Assembly (NCBI GenBank): GCA_031272305.1
Contig: JAISUA010000098.1
Span: 1-15,727 of the forward strand
Length of the DNA stretch: 15,727 nucleotides
Direction of reading: 5' to 3'
DNA from: Clostridioides sp.
GTDB taxonomy: Bacteria > Bacillota > Clostridia > Peptostreptococcales > Peptostreptococcaceae
Shown here one piece after another: positions 12,524 through 15,727 of this stretch. The translations under genes and the position numbers were made by a program. The notes below the pieces were generated by a model, which did no database searches, was not told the DNA's origin, and saw nothing but the letters and a program-made list of their open reading frames with translations. The first letter of the stretch is position 1. Each line of letters opens with the position of its first letter.

Positions 12524-14536
12524 TTGAGCAAAATACTTAAAGGAGCAGGATTGTATGTAATAATTGGTGTTATATTGCTTTTTATCATACAAGCTACTGC
12601 AAAACAAGGTGAAAAAGTAGAAGAACTTAATTTTTCACAAGTATACAAAGAGTTGACTGATAGTAATATATCTACTATTCACTTTGTGGATGGAACTCGT
12701 GTAGAAGGAACTATAAAGAGCAAAAATACAAAATTTATTTCATACATACCTACAGAGGTTATGGGGGATAAATTTGCAGATGATGTTTTAAATCAAGTGA
12801 AAAAAGGCTCATTGGTAGTAAGCGGAGAAATCAAACCTTCAATGCCATGGTTCGTAGAGTTTTTACCAACATTATTCTTATTGTTGTTTATGGTTGCAGC
12901 ATGGTTCTTATTTATGGGACAGTCACAAGGTGGCGGAGGAAAGGTTATGAGTTTTGGAAAATCAAAGGCAAAAATGCATAAAGACGATGAAAAAACAAGA
13001 GTAACTTTTAGAGATGTAGCAGGTTTGGTTGAGGAAAAAGAAGATCTTGAAGAGGTTGTTGATTTCTTAAAAAATCCAAGAAAATATATTGAATTAGGTG
13101 CTAGAATACCTAAAGGTATACTTATGGTAGGACCTCCAGGAACAGGTAAAACATACCTTTCAAAAGCAGTAGCAGGAGAAGCAGGAGTACCATTCTTTAG
13201 TATAAGTGGTTCAGATTTCGTAGAAATGTTTGTAGGTGTAGGTGCATCAAGAGTTAGAGATTTATTTGCAGAAGCAAAGAAAAGTTCACCTGCGATAATT
13301 TTTATAGATGAAATAGATGCAGTTGGTAGAAAAAGAGGAGCAGGTCTTGGCGGAGGACATGATGAAAGAGAACAAACTCTAAATCAACTTCTTGTTGAGA
13401 TGGATGGTTTTGGTATCAATCAGGGAATAATTATCATGGCTGCTACAAACAGACCAGATATACTTGATCCAGCTCTACTTAGACCAGGTAGATTCGATAG
13501 ACAAGTAGTAGTTGGAAGACCAGATGTAAAGGGAAGAGAAGCTATCTTTGGAGTGCATTCAAAGAATAAACCATTAGCAGAAGATGTAAAATTAGATGTT
13601 CTTGCAAAACAAACTCCAGGATTTACTCCAGCTGATATTGAAAATCTTATGAATGAAGCTGCTATTTTGACAGCTAGAAAAAGAGAAAAGAAAATTACTA
13701 TGGAGTCTATAGAAGAATCAATTACGAAAGTAATAGTTGGTGTTGCTAAGAAATCAAGAGTAATAATTGAGAAAGAAAGAATACTTACTGCTTATCACGA
13801 AGCAGGTCACGCTATTTGTGCAAGTGCTCTTGAAAATTCGGATCCAGTACACCAAGTAACAATTATTCCAAGAGGAACAGCTGGAGGATTTACTATGCAA
13901 CTTCCTTTAGAAGATAAATTCTTTGCTACAAAGAAAGAAATGGAAGATGATATAGTAGTACTTCTTGGTGGTAGAGTAGCAGAAGAACTTATTTTGAAAG
14001 ACATATCTACAGGAGCATCTAATGACCTTGAAAGAGTAAGTTCTACAGCTAGAAATATGGTTGTAAAATATGGTATGAGTCAAAAATTAGGACCAATGAC
14101 ATTCGATAGTGATGATGAAGTATTCTTAGGAAAAAGCTTCTCAAGTACAAGAAATTATTCAGAGGAAGAAGCATTTGAAATAGATCAAGAAGTCAAATCA
14201 ATTGTCGAAGAAGCTTATGTTAGAACTAAGAGAATACTTGTTGAAAACATTGAAAGATTGGAATATGTAGCTAAAGCTCTTTTGAAATATGAAACACTTG
14301 ATCAAGAACAATTTAAAGCTGCATATGAGATGACACTTCCAATTGACGATGAAGATGACAAAGGAAGCGACAAAAAAGATAGTGAAAACGACAGTGATAA
14401 AGAAAATACTGATGATAATAACAATGAAAGCAGTATAACTGTTGATTTAGCAAAAAAGGATTCAGATGTAGCCAATATAGATAGTGATGAAATAGATGTA
14501 AATAAAACAAACACAGATATAAACAATTTTAAATAA
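12524..14536 (+). CDS. ftsH: ATP-dependent zinc metalloprotease FtsH
   Basis: Membrane-anchored hexameric AAA+ protease for membrane-protein quality control and regulator turnover, 670 residues. Membrane segments lie at about 8-25 and 110-131 with a short external domain between. The AAA module shows GPPGTGKT (203-210), the pore loop FVG (236-238), FIDEID (260-265) and the second region of homology NRPDILDPALLRPGRFDR (309-326). The peptidase has HEAGH (425-429, both zinc His and the catalytic Glu) and the third ligand Asp501 in TGASNDL. All catalytic residues are present. The start is TTG 12524, 8 bases after a perfect AAAGGAGG. The tail from about 606 is an acidic Asp/Ser/Asn-rich stretch, whose last codons form the first unit of a repeat that runs past the stop. 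It is second in an operon with tilS. The Ala-Gly-Ala of the common VAGADE motif is AGLVE here, a mild change. Confidence 0.97.
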   Translation: MSKILKGAGLYVIIGVILLFIIQATAKQGEKVEELNFSQVYKELTDSNISTIHFVDGTRVEGTIKSKNTKFISYIPTEVMGDKFADDVLNQVKKGSLVVSGEIKPSMPWFVEFLPTLFLLLFMVAAWFLFMGQSQGGGGKVMSFGKSKAKMHKDDEKTRVTFRDVAGLVEEKEDLEEVVDFLKNPRKYIELGARIPKGILMVGPPGTGKTYLSKAVAGEAGVPFFSISGSDFVEMFVGVGASRVRDLFAEAKKSSPAIIFIDEIDAVGRKRGAGLGGGHDEREQTLNQLLVEMDGFGINQGIIIMAATNRPDILDPALLRPGRFDRQVVVGRPDVKGREAIFGVHSKNKPLAEDVKLDVLAKQTPGFTPADIENLMNEAAILTARKREKKITMESIEESITKVIVGVAKKSRVIIEKERILTAYHEAGHAICASALENSDPVHQVTIIPRGTAGGFTMQLPLEDKFFATKKEMEDDIVVLLGGRVAEELILKDISTGASNDLERVSSTARNMVVKYGMSQKLGPMTFDSDDEVFLGKSFSSTRNYSEEEAFEIDQEVKSIVEEAYVRTKRILVENIERLEYVAKALLKYETLDQEQFKAAYEMTLPIDDEDDKGSDKKDSENDSDKENTDDNNNESSITVDLAKKDSDVANIDSDEIDVNKTNTDINNFK

Positions 14537-14644
14537 ATATCAACAAAACGAATCTATGTAAATAGTTTCAAATAGATATAAATAAAACGAATCTATATAA
14601 ATAGTTTCAAATAAATATAAACAAAATGGAATTCACACAAATAG
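14490..14644 (+). repeat. 39-41 bp tandem repeat that begins inside the ftsH tail, four units
   Basis: Unit 0 (14490-14530) codes the final FtsH residues EIDVNKTNTDINNF. Units 1 (14527-14565), 2 (14566-14604) and 3 (14605-14644) lie at and beyond the stop (14534-14536). They share AAATA(A/G)ATAT followed by AA(C/T)AAAAC and, in units 1 and 2, GAATCTAT(G/A)TAAATAGTTTC. The FtsH end and its 3' flank are thus copies of one unit. Confidence 0.8.
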
Positions 14645-14669
14645 AATAGAGATTTTATTCTTACGTAAA

Positions 14670-14702
14670 AAAAGACGTCAATCGTTAAGGTTGGCGTCTT
14701 TT
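14670..14702 (+). terminator. Rho-independent terminator of the tilS-ftsH transcript
   Basis: The left arm AAAAGACGTCAATC (14670-14683) pairs with the right arm GGTTGGCGTCTTTT (14689-14702) around a 5-base loop: 14 pairs including two G-U. It is the most G+C-rich hairpin in the window. The tail is short, the Ts belonging mainly to the stem. Confidence 0.88.
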
Positions 14703-14705
14703 GTG

Positions 14706-14799
14706 TAGTATAAAATATTTTGTGTAAACTTTTGTTCAATATTTCAAAAACTATGTGTGTATAACAAAAATAAAAGTTTACACAAAGATATTGATACTG
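14706..14799. repeat. 28-bp imperfect inverted repeat around a 38-base spacer
   Basis: Arms 14706-14733 and 14772-14799 align without gaps. The inner 15 bases match exactly (TTTGTGTAAACTTTT at 14719-14733 and its complement at 14772-14786). A run of seven Ts follows at 14803-14809. It may be a second, backup terminator or a large RNA hairpin. No target-site duplication is visible that would mark it as an inserted miniature transposon. Confidence 0.75.
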
Positions 14800-14916
14800 T
14801 TGTTTTTTTCTTACGCTAAATTTAAATGTTATAGAATCCTAATATTTAACTGATTAATAAAGAAGCATAATAAATAAAGAACCATAATAAATAAGAGACT
14901 AAGCTAAAAAATAAAA

Positions 14917-14964
14917 AGTATGACATACTCACTTAATTGTAACATTTTTATAAATTATTAATAT
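14917..14964 (+). promoter_or_regulatory. Candidate promoter with adjacent operator-like dyad for the collagen-like gene
   Basis: AGTATG-A-CATACT (14917-14929) is a perfect 13-base dyad. Seven bases on lies TTGTAA (14937-14942), then a 16-base spacer and TAATAT (14959-14964). The pair is a modest match to sigma-A. A spore-specific promoter would be expected if the product is an exosporium protein, but I found no clean sigma-E, sigma-K or sigma-G match. Confidence 0.3.
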
Positions 14965-15042
14965 ATTAGATTATGAAGATAAATATTTCAATATGATGTT
15001 TATATATTAGACTATGAAGATAAATATTTTAATGTGAGGTGT
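14961..15042 (+). repeat. 41-bp tandem duplication containing the leader of the collagen-like gene
   Basis: Units 14961-15001 and 15002-15042 differ at only a few bases (both begin ATATATTAGA and contain TATGAAGATAAATATTT). The 3' end of unit 2 carries the ribosome binding site GAGGTG (15036-15041). The matching place in unit 1 reads ATGATG and would not bind. Confidence 0.88.
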
Positions 15043-15045
15043 AAT

Positions 15046-15727
15046 ATGAATTACTGTAATTATACGAATAAATGCAACGAAACAAATTGTAATTGTTCAA
15101 ATAAATGTAACAGAACTAATCATAATTATTTGAACAAATATAATATAATAATATGCATTGTAATTGTTCAAACAAATCTAATAATACGAATTGTAATTGT
15201 TGCGAATGTAGAAAATCAAATAATAGATGTTGGCAACATTGCGTGATGCCATGTTTTAAATGTGTAACAGGTCCTACAGGAGCAACGGGTCAACAAGGAA
15301 TCCAAGGAGTAACAGGGCCACAAGGAATCCAAGGAGTAACAGGGCCAACTGGACCAGGAGGAACTGGGGGAGCAATCACAGGTCCAACAGGAAATACAGG
15401 AGCAACAGGAGTAACAGGATTACAAGGAGCAACAGGAGTAACAGGAGTAACAGGAGTAACAGGAGTAACAGGAATAACCGGAGTAACAGGAGTAACAGGA
15501 ATAACAGGAATAACAGGAGTAACAGGAGTAACAGGAGCAACAGGAATAACAGGAGTAACAGGAGTAACAGGAGTAACAGGAGTAACAGGAGTAACAGGAG
15601 TAACAGGAATAACAGGAGTAACAGGAGTAACAGGAGTAACAGGAATAACAGGAGTAACAGGAGCAACAGGAATAACAGGAGTAACCGGAGTAACAGGAGT
15701 AACAGGAGTAACAGGAGTAACAGGAGT
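15046..15727 (+). CDS. Collagen-like (Gly-X-Thr) surface/spore protein, frameshifted head, cut by window end
   Basis: Probably a surface filament protein, comparable in design to the BclA exosporium glycoproteins of spore formers. From ATG 15046 (GAGGTG just upstream) the head has Cys/Asn-rich 11-residue repeats of the type NCNCSNKCNxT. After three of them the frame is lost, and that frame stops at 15244-15246. The same repeats continue in the -1 frame from 15156 (HCNCSNKSNNT), followed by NRCWQHCVMPCFKCVTG and a collagen domain from 15270. That domain has 12 Gly-X-Y triplets, a one-Thr break, and about 38 more, nearly all GVT, GIT or GAT, still open at the window edge. The -1 frame is closed by TAA at 15141-15143, so the collagen part alone could only start at ATG 15153, which lacks a ribosome binding site. 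It is either a broken gene, a phase-variable gene, or carries a sequencing error. Confidence 0.72.
15052..15221 (+). repeat. 33-bp Cys/Asn-rich coding repeat, five units, with a 5-base interruption
   Basis: Units: 15052-15084, 15085-15117, 15118-15150, then five extra bases (ATATG, 15151-15155), then 15156-15188 and 15189-15221. Each codes 11 residues, with Cys at alternate positions in the best copies. In the third unit the Cys codons have changed to His/Tyr. The extra bases are not a multiple of three and create the frame break. Confidence 0.85.
15294..15347 (+). repeat. Exact 27-bp duplication in the collagen-like region
   Basis: Bases 15294-15320 and 15321-15347 are identical and code QGIQGVTGP twice. 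This is an in-frame recent duplication. Confidence 0.95.
15381..15727 (+). repeat. 9-bp tandem array (GGAGTAACA) coding Gly-Val-Thr
   Basis: About 38 consecutive 9-bp units to the window edge, most exactly GGAGTAACA, with GGAATAACA (Ile) and GGAGCAACA (Ala) variants interspersed and one GGATTACAA. Synonymous differences are almost absent (only two ACC codons), which points to recent expansion. The true length may be misassembled in short-read data. Confidence 0.95.

Larger units (their letters stand above)
14537..15045. other. Gene-free gap between ftsH and the collagen-like gene
   Basis: Contents in order: the remaining ftsH-derived repeat units, the ftsH terminator (14670-14702), a long imperfect inverted repeat (14706-14799) followed by seven Ts, a 17-bp direct repeat (AGAA(G/C)CATAATAAATAA near 14870-14904), a 13-bp dyad and promoter-like pair (14917-14964), and a 41-bp duplication carrying the leader of the next gene (14961-15042). 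I see no open frame. Confidence 0.7.

Noticed and set aside
14706..14799. Miniature inverted-repeat transposon
   Set aside because: No flanking target duplication and no second copy in the window. The T run favours a transcriptional role.
15139..15160. Programmed -1 ribosomal frameshift in the collagen-like gene
   Set aside because: No X-XXY-YYZ slippery heptamer and no clear downstream stem. A DNA-level insertion between repeat units explains the break more simply.
15376..15666. Antisense open frame coding almost pure leucine
   Set aside because: It is the reverse reading of the 9-bp Gly-Val-Thr array. It has no start context and no natural composition.
15153..15727. Internal ATG 15153 as the true start of the collagen-like protein
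   Set aside because: It lacks any ribosome binding site, whereas ATG 15046 has one and codes the same repeats. It remains a fallback.

Overview
The window comes from a very AT-rich, low-GC, spore-forming Firmicute, most likely a Clostridia-class anaerobe. The evidence is AT-dominated codons, strong AAAGGAGG-type ribosome binding sites, frequent TTG starts, a spoIIR sporulation gene, and the housekeeping order ispE ... spoIIR ... murI - DUF1934 - tilS - ftsH, which I recall as a Clostridia/Peptostreptococcaceae arrangement. I cannot name a genus. Every convincing gene lies on the + strand.

Layout: 1-598 is a gene-free, repeat-bearing leader. It is followed by ispE (isoprenoid synthesis), a PucR-type regulator, an M20 amidohydrolase, a YfcE-type phosphodiesterase and a second M20 amidohydrolase. 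Next come spoIIR (forespore to mother-cell signal), murI (D-glutamate for peptidoglycan), a DUF1934/YwiB protein, tilS (tRNA-Ile lysidine synthetase) and ftsH (membrane AAA+ protease). The window ends inside a collagen-like (Gly-X-Thr) surface protein gene whose Cys/Asn-rich head is in a different frame from its collagen part. The PucR-M20-YfcE-M20 block looks like an accessory insert in a housekeeping/sporulation neighbourhood. The usual hpt gene between tilS and ftsH is absent.

The most striking property is structural. Nearly every intergenic gap carries short tandem duplications (21-79 bp), and in several places the repeat unit starts inside the neighbouring gene. Four copies of a 77-79 bp unit begin with the last codons of ispE. 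A 21-bp unit duplicates the last codons and stop codons of murI exactly. A 39-41 bp unit begins in the ftsH tail. The start region of the second M20 gene is echoed upstream. The same expansion is visible inside genes: 21-bp repeats in tilS, 18-bp repeats in the spoIIR tail, 33-bp and 9-bp repeats in the collagen-like gene, and probably a low-complexity insert in DUF1934. I read this as a lineage in which slippage or tandem duplication keeps adding material at gene borders and in tolerant protein loops. The alternative is that some of these units are functional RNA or operator elements.

Transcription appears to be divided by clear hairpin terminators after pucR, M20-1, yfcE, spoIIR and ftsH. 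Only tilS-ftsH, and perhaps murI-DUF1934-tilS, look operonic.
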